Source: Alteromonas sp. KUL42 (GTDB taxonomy: Bacteria > Pseudomonadota > Gammaproteobacteria > Enterobacterales > Alteromonadaceae). Taken from it: 64,000 nucleotides of DNA. Numbering within the stretch: position 1 is the stretch's first letter; each line of letters begins with the position of its first letter. Below the pieces are notes generated by a model, which made no database searches, was not told the DNA's origin, and saw only the letters and a list, made by a program, of their open reading frames with translations. The DNA lies in contig NZ_BJKK01000010.1 in assembly GCF_006538325.1 (NCBI RefSeq), positions 62,001 to 126,000 of the forward strand. Reading direction: 5' to 3'. Below, in pieces: positions 9,917 to 18,821 of the stretch. A program made the position numbers and the translations under genes.

Positions 9917-9942
9917 AAAAAGGCTGCAAACGCAGCCTTTTT
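9917..9942 (-). terminator. pqqA-pqqB intercistronic hairpin
   Basis: AAAAAGGCTGC and GCAGCCTTTTT form an 11-bp stem with a 4-base loop (AAAC), followed on the minus strand by a T run. It lies between the pqqA stop and the pqqB start. Such a structure fits partial termination, leaving short pqqA transcripts more abundant than the full operon. Confidence 0.8.
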
Positions 9943-9966
9943 AATGATAAACACCATAGGACGAGC

Positions 9967-10038
9967 CTAGCGGTTATTGATATACAGCGTTACTTCAAAA
10001 CCAAGGCGCATTTCTGTGTATTGAGGTTTAGTCCACAT
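9967..10038 (-). CDS. pqqA: PqqA, PQQ precursor peptide
   Basis: This 23-residue peptide starts MWTKPQ and contains the core EVTLY, in which the Glu and Tyr four residues apart supply all the carbon and nitrogen of PQQ. A strong ribosome site (GAAAGGAAAG) precedes the ATG. A palindromic box lies about 64 bp upstream and a hairpin lies downstream. The gene is too short for ordinary gene callers. Confidence 0.97.
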   Translation of the reverse strand: MWTKPQYTEMRLGFEVTLYINNR

Positions 10039-10101
10039 AATCTTTCCTTTCTAGCTGTTTAAATTCATGAATAAGTATATGTTGAATATCTGTTAACAGA
10101 T

Positions 10102-10119
10102 ATCCTACTAAGGGAGGAG
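10102..10119. promoter_or_regulatory. PQQ-locus palindromic box upstream of pqqA
   Basis: ATCCTACTAAGGGAGGAG is an imperfect copy of the box TCCTCCTAAAGGAGGA, 64-81 bp upstream of the pqqA start. One arm is weaker (TCCTAC) while the other keeps GGAGGA. An unrelated small inverted repeat, ATATCTGTTAACAGATAT, overlaps its edge at 10086-10103. Confidence 0.5.
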
Positions 10120-10208
10120 AAGTGTCATGAATTTTGATGATTTTGAACAAGGAGTATCAGAGTGTGCCCACCTTTTTTGTACATTTTTTCAGCAAAAATG
10201 AATAGGCA

Positions 10209-11837
10209 CTATCGCGTGTTTTGTTGTGTTAATAAATAAGACAACAATAAGGGGATTGGGCGACCAGTAGCCGACAATTTTTCGCCATACTTAAACGCTG
10301 TACCGGCTACATCCAAGTGGGCCCATGGCGTGTTACTGGCATAGCGCGACAAAAAGCAGCCCGCAGAAATGGCGCCGGGCGAATTTATCCCCGTGTTCAT
10401 CATATCAGCATGTGATGACGTAATAGCCTCTTGGTATTCAGGCCAAAGGGGAAATGGCCAACACCTATCGTTTGCTATATCACCTGCTTGCATTAACGCG
10501 CTTTCCAGCGAAGGCGAATTGCAAAACAATGCACTGGTGTGATGGCCAAGCGCGGTAATAGCGGCCCCTGTTAGCGTAGCAATATCAATAATAACGTGTG
10601 GGTTAAACTGTTGACTATAACTAATGGCATCGGCCATCAGCATGCGACCTTCCGCGTCAGTACTCATCACTTCAACCGTGTGCCCCGCGTGCATGGCAAT
10701 GATATCGCCCGGGCGATAAGCTCCACCATCAATACTATTCTCAGCGGTTGCCAAAATACCAATTATGTTTAGGTTTAAACCTAGTTGCGCTGCCGTTTTT
10801 ATGACACCGAGCACACAAGCGGCCCCCGCCATATCGTAAATCATATGATGCATATCAGGGCTGCGCTTAAGAGTAATACCACCGCTGTCAAAGGTTACGC
10901 CTTTACCTATTAAAACTATAGGTTTTGCATCAGTTACAGGGTTTCCCGTGTAATGAATGATTGGCATGGAGGCATCAAAAGCAGAACCCGCATTCACTGC
11001 CAAATAGCCATTCATTCCTAAGTCATTCAGTTCAGACTGACCAAGCGCATTGACGCGGATGGTATCAAACGCCTGACCTAGTGCGTGTGCTGTATTGGCC
11101 AAATAATCTGGGGTACAGAGATTAGCTGGCATGTGAGAGAGATCTTTTGCAAGTCTAATACCTTCGTTAAGTGCCAGTTCTTGCGCAATCACATCGGTAA
11201 TATCGGGTGAGTTTGATTCTGTAGCACGTGAAGTAATGAGCGTGAGCGCTTTAGGTACACTGCTCTTGTTACCTTTTTTGTCTGCTTTAACTTGGGTTTT
11301 ATAACCTTCAAACTGATATGTCGTGTCTAAAAATGTGCGAAGGGCTGCGCGGCAGAACCATTCACAGGCAAGCTTGTCTGGCTGGTCAATCACAAGCGAT
11401 ATGTGAGCTATATTGTTAAAAAGTGAATGAATTCGTTTGAATATGTTCTTCAGGGTTTTACAAAGCTGAGGTGGTAACGCGTTTGTTACATTGGATGACA
11501 GCATTGCAAGCTCACTGTCATCAATACCCGCAAGAACCAATCGTTTTGCTTTAAGCGGGGCTACCCGATGTAATAACAATACTTCTGAGGGAAGTGCTTT
11601 AAAGCCTTCATCACAGGCTACGCTCTGCACATAAGTGATAGCATCGCGGCCGATATAATGTTCCAACGCTGCAAATTGAGTTGACGTTATTAACAGCAAT
11701 AAACAATCAGTTTCTTTACCACTAAGGGTTGTTGATATATCGCTTGTTAGTTCGGCGGCTGGTTCATGCTCAATAACAAGGGGTACTGCCTTCGCTTTGT
11801 AAAACGAGGAGTATTCGTTGTTGTTATCCTTATTCAT
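10209..11837 (-). CDS. M17 leucyl aminopeptidase family protein
   Basis: This 542-residue protein has the M17 metal and catalytic motifs: VLIGKGVTFDSGGITLK in the centre and VMSTDAEGRMLMADA about 70 residues later. It should be a cytoplasmic hexameric aminopeptidase using two metal ions. The N-terminal third is the usual weakly conserved macro-like domain. Its start overlaps the ABC permease stop by four bases (ATGA), so it is the last gene of the alcohol-oxidation ABC operon and ends just before the pqqA promoter region. Because the PqqF-like protease nearby is short and disrupted, a role in trimming the cross-linked PqqA peptide is possible, but that is only inference. Confidence 0.88.
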   Translation of the reverse strand: MNKDNNNEYSSFYKAKAVPLVIEHEPAAELTSDISTTLSGKETDCLLLLITSTQFAALEHYIGRDAITYVQSVACDEGFKALPSEVLLLHRVAPLKAKRLVLAGIDDSELAMLSSNVTNALPPQLCKTLKNIFKRIHSLFNNIAHISLVIDQPDKLACEWFCRAALRTFLDTTYQFEGYKTQVKADKKGNKSSVPKALTLITSRATESNSPDITDVIAQELALNEGIRLAKDLSHMPANLCTPDYLANTAHALGQAFDTIRVNALGQSELNDLGMNGYLAVNAGSAFDASMPIIHYTGNPVTDAKPIVLIGKGVTFDSGGITLKRSPDMHHMIYDMAGAACVLGVIKTAAQLGLNLNIIGILATAENSIDGGAYRPGDIIAMHAGHTVEVMSTDAEGRMLMADAISYSQQFNPHVIIDIATLTGAAITALGHHTSALFCNSPSLESALMQAGDIANDRCWPFPLWPEYQEAITSSHADMMNTGINSPGAISAGCFLSRYASNTPWAHLDVAGTAFKYGEKLSATGRPIPLLLSYLLTQQNTR

Positions 11838-12616
11838 GCAAAGCGCCCTTTATTGGCTTTCGGACGAAAACTTCTTACGGCAAAAGTAAAGGTGATCACA
11901 GTCAGCGCAATAATAATCAGCAACGGTTGTGTCGCCAGCTTTTCATAAAGGGCAAAACGCAGCAGTTCGACGCCACTGGTAAAAGGGTTGAATGCGCATA
12001 TTTGATATAGCCACTCGTTCGCTTCGCGCATTTTCCACAACGGGTACAGGGCACTTGATAAAAAGAACAAGGGGAAAATGACAAAGTTCATGACGCCAGC
12101 GAAGTTTTCGAGCTGCTTGATGTAATTAGCAAGCAGCAACCCTAATGATCCAAGAAAAAGAGACAGCAACGCAATAATGGGTAAGGCATACAGGTAACCA
12201 GCTAAAGACAGCTGCACATCTAAAATGAGTGCAAAGGCAAAAAAGATATACACTTGAATGGCCGATACCAGTGTGTTGGCAATTAATTTACTACCCATTA
12301 AAAAAGGGCGAGGAACCGGGCTCATTAACAGCACTTTCATGCTGCCCATTTCCCTGTCGTACACCATCGACAGTGAACTTTGCATGCTGTTAAACAGCAC
12401 GATCATGGCGGAAAGACCAGGTACGATATACTCTTCGTATAAGATGTAGCTGTCGTAGGGCTCTATCATTGATAACCCTAAGGCTGAGCGAAACCCTGCG
12501 GCAAACACAAACAGCCATAACAATGGGCGCACCAATGCACTTAATAAACGAGTTCGTTGTTGCCAAAACTTAAGCATTTCACGTGTTAATACCCCAACAA
12601 AACAACGCCAATACAT
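11834..12616 (-). CDS. ABC transporter permease, PedC type
   Basis: This 260-residue integral membrane protein belongs to the ABC-2 permease family. It begins MYWRCFVGVLTREMLKFWQQ and has about six hydrophobic helices with the family segment EYIVPGLSAMIVLFNSMQSSLSMVYDRE-like (conserved DREMGSMK). In Pseudomonas and other quinoprotein-alcohol users, an ABC permease of this size sits beside the ATPase and propeller genes. The solute and direction are unknown; export of toxic aldehyde or assembly of the dehydrogenase have been suggested for such systems. The start is the ATG whose first base is the last base of the ATPase stop (TAATG). Confidence 0.85.
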   Translation of the reverse strand: MYWRCFVGVLTREMLKFWQQRTRLLSALVRPLLWLFVFAAGFRSALGLSMIEPYDSYILYEEYIVPGLSAMIVLFNSMQSSLSMVYDREMGSMKVLLMSPVPRPFLMGSKLIANTLVSAIQVYIFFAFALILDVQLSLAGYLYALPIIALLSLFLGSLGLLLANYIKQLENFAGVMNFVIFPLFFLSSALYPLWKMREANEWLYQICAFNPFTSGVELLRFALYEKLATQPLLIIIALTVITFTFAVRSFRPKANKGRFA

Positions 12617-13347
12617 TATTTCACCTTTTGCTGCGTATGCATGAAAATTTGCCATAAATGCTCGATATCGGGCTGGTTGTGCAGGGTAAGTAAATCCCGA
12701 CAACGACCATCTGCGATAACGTGACCTTTTGAAAGCACTATCAATTGGTTTTGAGGCTTCACCTCTTCGAATAAGTGGGTTGCCCAAAGTACGGTGATCC
12801 CGCTTTTATCCGCTAAGTCTTGTACAACATCAAAAATTAATTGGCGTGAGGCGATGTCTAGCCCAACGGTGGGCTCGTCGAGTAATAACAGGGAAGGGCG
12901 ATGAATGAGGCAACGCGCTAGCTCAACTCTGCGTCTGTGACCGCCGTTTAAATCCCGTATTTTGGTATGCAGGCGTTCGGTAAGCTCAAGCTGTTCAAGT
13001 AGTTCTCCTACCTGTTTTAGTGCGTCTTTTATACTCATTCCGTGCAGGGCAGCAAAGTAAGCCAAGTTTTGTTGAACGCTTAAGTCTACGTCTAGGGTGT
13101 TTTGTTGAAAGACCACGCCCATTTTGCTGAGTACTTGTGTTCTGTTACTCGCTAACGCTTTACCGTCAAAATGTATATTGCCCCGCCCCACTTTTTGAAG
13201 GCCGGTTATAAGCGCAAATAGAGTACTTTTTCCCGCACCATTTGGGCCCAATAACATGGTAAGTCCGGGGCGCAATGCAAGGGTTATATCGCACAGCGCT
13301 TCGCGCTGGCCGTAACGATGGAAAAGGGCGCTAATGTTTACTTCCAT
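12616..13347 (-). CDS. ABC transporter ATPase, quinoprotein alcohol system
   Basis: The protein has Walker A GPNGAGKS at residues 34-41, the Q-loop FQQNTLD, a modified signature LNGGHRRRVELA, Walker B SLLLLDEP and the switch His in WATHLFEE. It matches the type of ATPase linked with PQQ-dependent alcohol dehydrogenase systems. I chose the ATG at 13347 (MEVNISALFHRYG), which overlaps the propeller gene by ten bases; an upstream TTG is open but lies inside the previous gene. It pairs with the permease that follows by TAATG coupling. Confidence 0.88.
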   Translation of the reverse strand: MEVNISALFHRYGQREALCDITLALRPGLTMLLGPNGAGKSTLFALITGLQKVGRGNIHFDGKALASNRTQVLSKMGVVFQQNTLDVDLSVQQNLAYFAALHGMSIKDALKQVGELLEQLELTERLHTKIRDLNGGHRRRVELARCLIHRPSLLLLDEPTVGLDIASRQLIFDVVQDLADKSGITVLWATHLFEEVKPQNQLIVLSKGHVIADGRCRDLLTLHNQPDIEHLWQIFMHTQQKVK

Positions 13348-14303
13348 TTGACCGCCACGCCCCAAGGATAACGCCCTACTTTCACCGTGTGCTCAACCTT
13401 ATGGCTCGTTGTATTAATGATTGAAACATCGCCACTGACACCATTGGTTGACAAAAGTAATGATTGGTCTTCGTTAAATGCTAGCTGCCAGACTCGCCTT
13501 CCGACCAGAATGTAATCTTCAATTTTGAAGGTCTCGGTGTTAATGACGGCAATACGATTGGCAGGACCTAACGCAACAAAGGCATAGGGGCTGTCTTTCA
13601 TTAAAACAATCCCAACCGGCTGTACTTTGTCGCGGTATACCCCTTTTATTTCAAAAGATAGCGTGTGTACTTTTTGCTTTGTCTGCGTATCAAAAATAGA
13701 GACTGTTCCCCCAATTTCTGAACTAACCCACAAATATTTATCATCCATAGTAAAGTGGGCATCGCGAGGTCTGGCGTCGACTAAGCTATTGGCCACATTC
13801 TCGTGCGTTTGCGTATCAATCCAGTGCACCATGTTAGTGGTTTCAGAGGTGACCACCATCATCTTGCCGTCGTGACTTACCGCCAAGCCTTCAGGTTCAA
13901 CCCCAACATCAATTTGGGAAATAACCTCGCCGCTTGGAATATCAATCACAGTGAGTAACGCATCATCTTCATTGGCGGTATAAATTGTGGTGCCATTGGG
14001 GTGCAGGGCAATAGTCTCTGGGTCTGCGCCAGAGGGAAGGTCGCCGACGATGGTGTGATTGGACAAGTCCATAATTTGAATGCGATCAGCGTCAGAGGCG
14101 CAGATATATGCATGACGTTGATCTGCGCTTAATATAAACCCTCTTGGTCTTTCTCCCACGTCAATGGTGTCTACCACGTCAAAGCTTTGCATATCGATAA
14201 TCGAAATGGTGTTGTCTTTTTCGTTGGTAACATAGGCTTGAGGAAGCGCAAAAGCAGTAAAGCTAGCCAAACTACACAGCAGTGAAACAAGGCGAAATTT
14301 CAT
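13338..14303 (-). CDS. Periplasmic YVTN beta-propeller protein, quinoprotein-associated
   Basis: The mature protein is a chain of about seven beta-propeller repeats with the YVTN-type pattern (AYVTNEKDNTISIID, AYICASDADRIQIMD, IYTANEDDALLTVID, LLSTNGVSGDVSIIN). A signal peptide, MKFRLVSLLCSLASFTAFA, precedes it. Propellers of this type are consistently found between the substrate-binding and ABC genes of PQQ alcohol loci; the exact role is not known. The start at 14303 follows AAAGGAAG and is preferred over an upstream ATG ten codons earlier. The gene lies ten bases after the substrate-binding protein gene. Confidence 0.86.
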   Translation of the reverse strand: MKFRLVSLLCSLASFTAFALPQAYVTNEKDNTISIIDMQSFDVVDTIDVGERPRGFILSADQRHAYICASDADRIQIMDLSNHTIVGDLPSGADPETIALHPNGTTIYTANEDDALLTVIDIPSGEVISQIDVGVEPEGLAVSHDGKMMVVTSETTNMVHWIDTQTHENVANSLVDARPRDAHFTMDDKYLWVSSEIGGTVSIFDTQTKQKVHTLSFEIKGVYRDKVQPVGIVLMKDSPYAFVALGPANRIAVINTETFKIEDYILVGRRVWQLAFNEDQSLLLSTNGVSGDVSIINTTSHKVEHTVKVGRYPWGVAVKWK

Positions 14304-14313
14304 AATACTTCCT

Positions 14314-15618
14314 TTAATTGTTGTGCTTAGCACACGTGGTGTTGATGTTGCCTAGGGTGTCGAGTTCATCATTTTGATGTAAAAAGCCCTCTAACGGTGC
14401 GTGTGTGACAAGAGCATCTTCGTGCGCAAGTGTAATGGGCTGTCTTATTTGCTTTGTACTTGGGCGAATAGAAAGTGGGCGCCCTCGATAAGCGGCTACG
14501 GTAAAACCATCATTTAGCAACGTAAGGGCAAGTGATTGGCCTACTTTGGTATCACTTGTTCGCGCATCGGAAGTCATTTGTTGAATTGCCGTGGCAGCAC
14601 TTATAACACTTAAATAGGCGGCAAAATCCACTTCATTCATTGGGCGGTTAAAAGTTTCAGTAAAGCGGTTTTGTAGTTGCCGTGCGCCCCATTGTTCGTG
14701 TGTGGCATGCCATCCTAATGATTTTAAGCCGGCATCGCCGACAACCGGTACTTGATAGTAGGTGTTAAAAGGGAGCGCATAAGCAAACTGTGCATCGAAA
14801 TCTGCAGTAAAGACGGCATCGTAGCGCGTTTTCGTGCGCGTAAACTGAGGTATTTCCGAAAACGCCGCGCGTCTAAGGTCAAAACTGTCACTCCACTGTT
14901 TTACATCCACAAGCTCAAGTTTGAACTTCTTGGCACTTTGTTTAAACGCTGAAAGGAAAGCCATGTCATTGTGGTGTTTTCCGTGTAGCGCAAGAATCTC
15001 CTTGATACGCTTTACTCGAAACCACTGTGCTAACGCATCGGCTTTCATTTGATAGCTTGGAATACTGTGAACAAGAGGAATGCCACACGATAACGTGCGC
15101 AGCGCATCGTCACTATTCGCTATATTGAAAATAACCGCTTCAGGCAGGCGTTGTTGAAGTACAGATATCGCAGCCTGAAAATCGCTACTAGGCGCATCGA
15201 GCAAGATAGCGTTTGCGTTGTGATAGTTTGGCTCATTCAATTGTGTTTTGATTTCTGTAATTGTAGGCGCGCTTAGGCTTTGCATTGACAATTGATAGCT
15301 TAAAAACTTACCAGTTATGTTGGCATCTTCAATGGCAATAGCTGCACCGGCCACACCGTTATTGACAGGTCTTTTCAAATAGCTAGGTGTGCCAGGCGTA
15401 CTTGGTTGAAGTAGTTGTATATGCAGTATTGAAATAGTGTCTATGTCGCTGCGTATTTCTTGGGCATAGGTATACGTGCTAAGTGCTAGGAGCGTGCAAG
15501 TGGATAGCAGAAGGGTTTTCATTAGGCCGTGTTTAACACCGCCTAAACTGGCCACAGCGCTTTTTAAGCATACAAAATTTATTGCACGTAAAAGGGTGCT
15601 AGAGCAATGGACTGTCAT
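14314..15618 (-). CDS. ABC substrate-binding protein, quinoprotein alcohol system
   Basis: This protein resembles periplasmic branched-chain-type binding proteins found in PQQ alcohol dehydrogenase loci. Features include ISILHIQLLQPSTPGTPSY near the mature start, the mixed alpha/beta lobes (AILLDAPSSDFQAAISVLQQ, YDAVFTADFDAQFAYALP) and VVGDAGLKSLGWHATHEQWGARQLQ. The ATG at 15618 has a good ribosome site (AGAGG), but it places 32 residues before the apparent signal peptide MKTLLLSTCTLLALSTYTYA; a start at 15522 is the alternative. It heads the minus-strand operon of binding protein, propeller, ATPase, permease and M17 peptidase, and a regulatory palindrome lies about 170 bp upstream. Confidence 0.82.
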   Translation of the reverse strand: MTVHCSSTLLRAINFVCLKSAVASLGGVKHGLMKTLLLSTCTLLALSTYTYAQEIRSDIDTISILHIQLLQPSTPGTPSYLKRPVNNGVAGAAIAIEDANITGKFLSYQLSMQSLSAPTITEIKTQLNEPNYHNANAILLDAPSSDFQAAISVLQQRLPEAVIFNIANSDDALRTLSCGIPLVHSIPSYQMKADALAQWFRVKRIKEILALHGKHHNDMAFLSAFKQSAKKFKLELVDVKQWSDSFDLRRAAFSEIPQFTRTKTRYDAVFTADFDAQFAYALPFNTYYQVPVVGDAGLKSLGWHATHEQWGARQLQNRFTETFNRPMNEVDFAAYLSVISAATAIQQMTSDARTSDTKVGQSLALTLLNDGFTVAAYRGRPLSIRPSTKQIRQPITLAHEDALVTHAPLEGFLHQNDELDTLGNINTTCAKHNN

Positions 15619-15771
15619 AATGCCTCTTTCTTAATACCGTGTTAGTGCGTGTTTAATGCGCTGCTTGAATGCCGTGCTTTCGCCTACTAGCCGCCTGCTA
15701 TTCAGCTGTTAGCAGCGTGCTATTTACCTGTCATCCGCCTTTTGGTTATGTGCTAAGGGTATATGGCATTT

Positions 15772-15800
15772 TTCCCGAATAAAATCCTCCTAAAGGAGGA
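15772..15800. promoter_or_regulatory. PQQ-locus palindromic box in a divergent promoter region
   Basis: TTCCCG, seven bases and then TCCTCCTAAAGGAGGA, a perfect palindrome with 7-bp arms around AA. It lies between the divergent binding-protein operon (start 15618) and the MoxJ-like gene (start 15885) and could serve both. This is the cleanest copy together with the one at 16833-16848. Confidence 0.75.
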
Positions 15801-15884
15801 AAGCTATGGCGCTAAAGTAGCATTAGTAAAGTCTCACTAAGCCCTTAATATACGTGGAATATAATTGGTTGAGGTGTATTGCCC

Positions 15885-16787
15885 ATGCAACGTTTTCGTA
15901 CTCGCTCTCGTTTTATGTTTTCTTCACTGGCGCTATTGCTGTTGTGCTGTGCAATGTTAACTAACAGTAAAAGCAATGCCCGCTCGCTTGATGACATTGT
16001 GGAGAGCGGCACTATTCGCATAGCGGTATACAACGACTATCCGCCGTTCTCTTTTTTAGAAGAAAATGAAGCCAAGGGTATTGATATTGATATTGCCAAT
16101 GAAATTGCCCGTGCGTTGGAGGTGACGTTAGAGCTGGTATGGATGACGCCGGGTGAGACCACAGAAGACGACTTTAGAAATTATCTTTGGAAGGGCCACA
16201 TCATCCACCGCATCAAAGCTGATGTGATGATGCGTGCGCCCAACGACCGCTCATTTTCACAAAAACGCGATGATGTTGGGCTTTTGGTGAACGAGCTTGT
16301 TCACATGTTCGCTCCCTATCACCGCGAGAGTTGGCAAATTATTCACAACACAAAAACCTTGCCCGAAGTGGAAACCATGGGCATGTTTCAATATCACACC
16401 ATAGGTGCGGAAATTGACAGCATTCCTCATTTTTATCTTACTTCTGCTTTTGGTGGGCGCTTACGGGAGAAAACCTCTCACTACGCCACTAATGCACTTG
16501 CCTTTGATGCAATGAAGATAGGTGAAATTGAGGCTGTTATGGGCCTTCGTTCACAAATTTCGTACCTCAGTCAGTTTGTCGATAGTAGTCAATTTAAATT
16601 GGCTGCAAATGCCTTTCCACTTATTGGAAAGCAGAAATGGGATATTGGTTTGGCGGTTCACAACGACTATCGCGCACTGTCTTATGAAGTGGGCGATGTT
16701 ATTACCGCGTTGGTGATTGATGGTAAGATGCAGGCGATCTTTGATAAGTATTCTACTGTCTACGAGATGCCTCCCTATTATCAGTAA
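15885..16787 (+). CDS. MoxJ/XoxJ-like periplasmic protein of the quinoprotein dehydrogenase
   Basis: This is a family-3 solute-binding fold of 300 aa with a signal peptide ending around SNARS, then LDDIVESGTIRIAVYNDYPPFSF and GIDIDIANEIARAL. The insertion LWKGHIIHRIKADVMMRAPNDRSF resembles the MoxJ/XoxJ-type proteins that accompany methanol or ethanol quinoprotein dehydrogenases and help form the active enzyme. It directly precedes the dehydrogenase gene on the same strand, which supports that role. I chose the ATG at 15885; a TTG two codons upstream is closer to the GAGG ribosome site and cannot be excluded. Confidence 0.85.
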   Translation: MQRFRTRSRFMFSSLALLLLCCAMLTNSKSNARSLDDIVESGTIRIAVYNDYPPFSFLEENEAKGIDIDIANEIARALEVTLELVWMTPGETTEDDFRNYLWKGHIIHRIKADVMMRAPNDRSFSQKRDDVGLLVNELVHMFAPYHRESWQIIHNTKTLPEVETMGMFQYHTIGAEIDSIPHFYLTSAFGGRLREKTSHYATNALAFDAMKIGEIEAVMGLRSQISYLSQFVDSSQFKLAANAFPLIGKQKWDIGLAVHNDYRALSYEVGDVITALVIDGKMQAIFDKYSTVYEMPPYYQ

Positions 16788-16818
16788 AGGATAGCCTTAG
16801 CAATAAAAAAGGGGAATC

Positions 16819-16848
16819 TTCCCGTGGTTTCCTCCTCCTAAAGGAGGA
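16819..16848. promoter_or_regulatory. PQQ-locus palindromic box upstream of the dehydrogenase
   Basis: TTCCCG, an 8-base spacer, then TCCTCCTAAAGGAGGA, identical over 16 bases to the core at 15785-15800. It lies 114 bp upstream of the dehydrogenase start and downstream of the MoxJ-like stop, so the dehydrogenase has its own promoter region. Confidence 0.75.
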
Positions 16849-16961
16849 CGCATTTCACTCCGCTGTTGCATAGGCATATACAACACCCCTAGCTATGCTA
16901 ACCATAACGAATAGTCTGAATAACAGACAATTTCATGACCTACATGCAACTAGGAACCGTT

Positions 16962-18746
16962 ATGAATAATAAAATGCCAATTAAAAAAATTGCCTTATCG
17001 ATGCTGGTTTGTGCAAGTACATTTACGCCCGTTCATGCTGTTGTAACCGACAAAGATATTCAAAATGACCAAGCCACAACTGACGATGTTGTCACGTATG
17101 GTATGGGCCTTAAAGCGCAGCGCTATAGCCCTTTAAGTGCCATTAACAAAGACACCGTTGAAGAAGTACGTCCAGTGTGGGCATTTTCTTTAGGTGGTGA
17201 AAAACAACGCGGTCAAGAATCTCAGCCACTGATTAAAGATGGCGTGATGTACGTAACAGGTTCCTATTCGCGTGTATGGGCAATTGATGCAAGAACAGGT
17301 GAAGAGCTGTGGCAATACGAAGCGCGTTTACCTGACGGTATTATGCCTTGCTGTGACGTCATTAACCGTGGTGTAGCATTGTACGACAACCTTGTATTGT
17401 TCGGTACACTCGACGCGAAGTTGGTTGCACTTGATAAAGACACGGGTAAAACGGTCTGGAAGAAAAAGGTAGAAGATTACCGCGCAGGTTATGCAATTAC
17501 CGCAGCACCTATTGTTGTTGATGGCAAAGTGATCACCGGTATTTCGGGTGGTGAATTTGGTATCGTGGGCAAGGTATATGCTTATGATGCCAAATCGGGT
17601 AAGCAATTGTGGGTTCGCCCTACGGTTGAAGGCCACATGGGTTATATATGGAAAGACGGCAAAAAAGTTGAAAACGGTATTTCAGGTGGCGCGCCAGGTA
17701 AAACATGGCCTGCTGATTTATGGAAAACCGGCGGTGCAGCGACATGGCTAGGCGGTACTTATGACGTAGATACTGGCTTGCTATTCTTTGGAACAGGTAA
17801 CCCTGCACCTTGGAACTCTCACCTTCGCCCTGGCGATAACTATTTCTCTTCATCGCGTTTAGCAATCGACCCTAACACTGGAAAAATTGTTTGGCACTTC
17901 CAAACTACGCCGCACGACGGTTGGGATTTCGACGGTGTTAACGAATTAATTTCATTCGACTACACCGAAAATGGCAAAACAGTAAAAGCAGCCGCCACTG
18001 CTGACCGTAACGGCTTCTTCTATGTACTTAATAGAGAAAACGGTGACTTCATTCGCGGTTTCCCATTTGTTGATAAATTAAGTTGGGCATCGGGTCTTGA
18101 TAAGAAAGGCCGTCCTATTTACATCGAAGACAACCGTCCAGGTAGCCCGGTTGATGGTAAGCAAGGCTCGCAAGTAGTAGCACGTCCTGCATTCCTTGGT
18201 GGTAAAAACTGGATGCCAATGGCCTATTCACAAGATACCGAGCTTTTCTATGTACCTTCAAATGAGTGGGAAATGGATATTTGGAATGAGCCAACATCAT
18301 ATAAGAAAGGTGCGGCTTATTTAGGTGCAGGCTTTACCATTAAGTCAGTGAATGAAGACTACATTGGTGTACTTAAAGCTATTGACCCTAAAACGGGTGA
18401 AACGGTATGGCGCTACAACAACTACTCACCGTTATGGGGTGGTGTGTTAACAACAGGTGGTGGCCTGGTGTGGACCGGCAACCCAGAAGGTTACTTGATG
18501 GCCTTTGATGATAAAACTGGCGAAGTGGTTTATAAATTCCAAACAGGTTCAGGCATCGTAGGGTCACCAGTAACGTGGGAAATGGATGGTGAACAGTATA
18601 TCTCAGTCTTGTCAGGTTGGGGTGGTGCAGTACCGTTATGGGGGGGGAAGTCGCCAAGCGCGTTAAGCACTTCAACCAAGGCGGAACGGTTTGGACCTTT
18701 AAACTACCTAAGCGTTATCAGCAAGTTGCGAAAAACTAAGGCGTAG
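16962..18746 (+). CDS. PQQ-dependent alcohol dehydrogenase, lanthanide type
   Basis: This periplasmic quinoprotein oxidises alcohols with PQQ and passes electrons to cytochrome c. It has a signal peptide (ending PVHA|VV), eight propeller blades with tryptophan-docking repeats, and the adjacent Cys pair CC at residues 130-131 near PQQ. Metal ligands are recognisable as Glu198 (SGGEFG), Asn280 (GTGNP) and Asp322 in GWDFDG. Asp324, two residues on, is the extra Asp that marks lanthanide-dependent enzymes such as XoxF, ExaF and PedH; calcium enzymes carry Ala or Ser there. The length, 594 aa, is normal. The ATG at 16962 follows TAGGAA and suits the signal peptide; an upstream in-frame ATG at 16935 is less likely. 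Methanol versus ethanol preference cannot be read; PedH/ExaF-like is my guess. Confidence 0.93.
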   Translation: MNNKMPIKKIALSMLVCASTFTPVHAVVTDKDIQNDQATTDDVVTYGMGLKAQRYSPLSAINKDTVEEVRPVWAFSLGGEKQRGQESQPLIKDGVMYVTGSYSRVWAIDARTGEELWQYEARLPDGIMPCCDVINRGVALYDNLVLFGTLDAKLVALDKDTGKTVWKKKVEDYRAGYAITAAPIVVDGKVITGISGGEFGIVGKVYAYDAKSGKQLWVRPTVEGHMGYIWKDGKKVENGISGGAPGKTWPADLWKTGGAATWLGGTYDVDTGLLFFGTGNPAPWNSHLRPGDNYFSSSRLAIDPNTGKIVWHFQTTPHDGWDFDGVNELISFDYTENGKTVKAAATADRNGFFYVLNRENGDFIRGFPFVDKLSWASGLDKKGRPIYIEDNRPGSPVDGKQGSQVVARPAFLGGKNWMPMAYSQDTELFYVPSNEWEMDIWNEPTSYKKGAAYLGAGFTIKSVNEDYIGVLKAIDPKTGETVWRYNNYSPLWGGVLTTGGGLVWTGNPEGYLMAFDDKTGEVVYKFQTGSGIVGSPVTWEMDGEQYISVLSGWGGAVPLWGGKSPSALSTSTKAERFGPLNYLSVISKLRKTKA

Positions 18747-18763
18747 TTTTTTCAAAACAAATG

Positions 18764-18796
18764 AAAGGTCAATGACGAAAGTCATTGGCCTTTTTT
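18764..18796 (+). terminator. Rho-independent terminator after the dehydrogenase
   Basis: AAGGTCAATGAC and GTCATTGGCCTT pair (one G-T) around a GAAA loop, followed by a run of T. It follows the dehydrogenase stop by about 20 bases, so the cytochrome gene has its own promoter. Confidence 0.88.
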
Positions 18797-18821
18797 ATTG
18801 GCATTATCACATGTATTTTTA

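Noticed and set aside
16935..16961. Upstream ATG for the dehydrogenase
   Set aside because: It would put nine residues before the signal peptide and lacks a ribosome site; the ATG at 16962 has TAGGAA in front.
17328..18675. Several minus-strand ORFs of 60-100 codons inside the dehydrogenase gene
   Set aside because: They are shadows of the strongly coding plus strand, with no ribosome sites and no recognisable protein.
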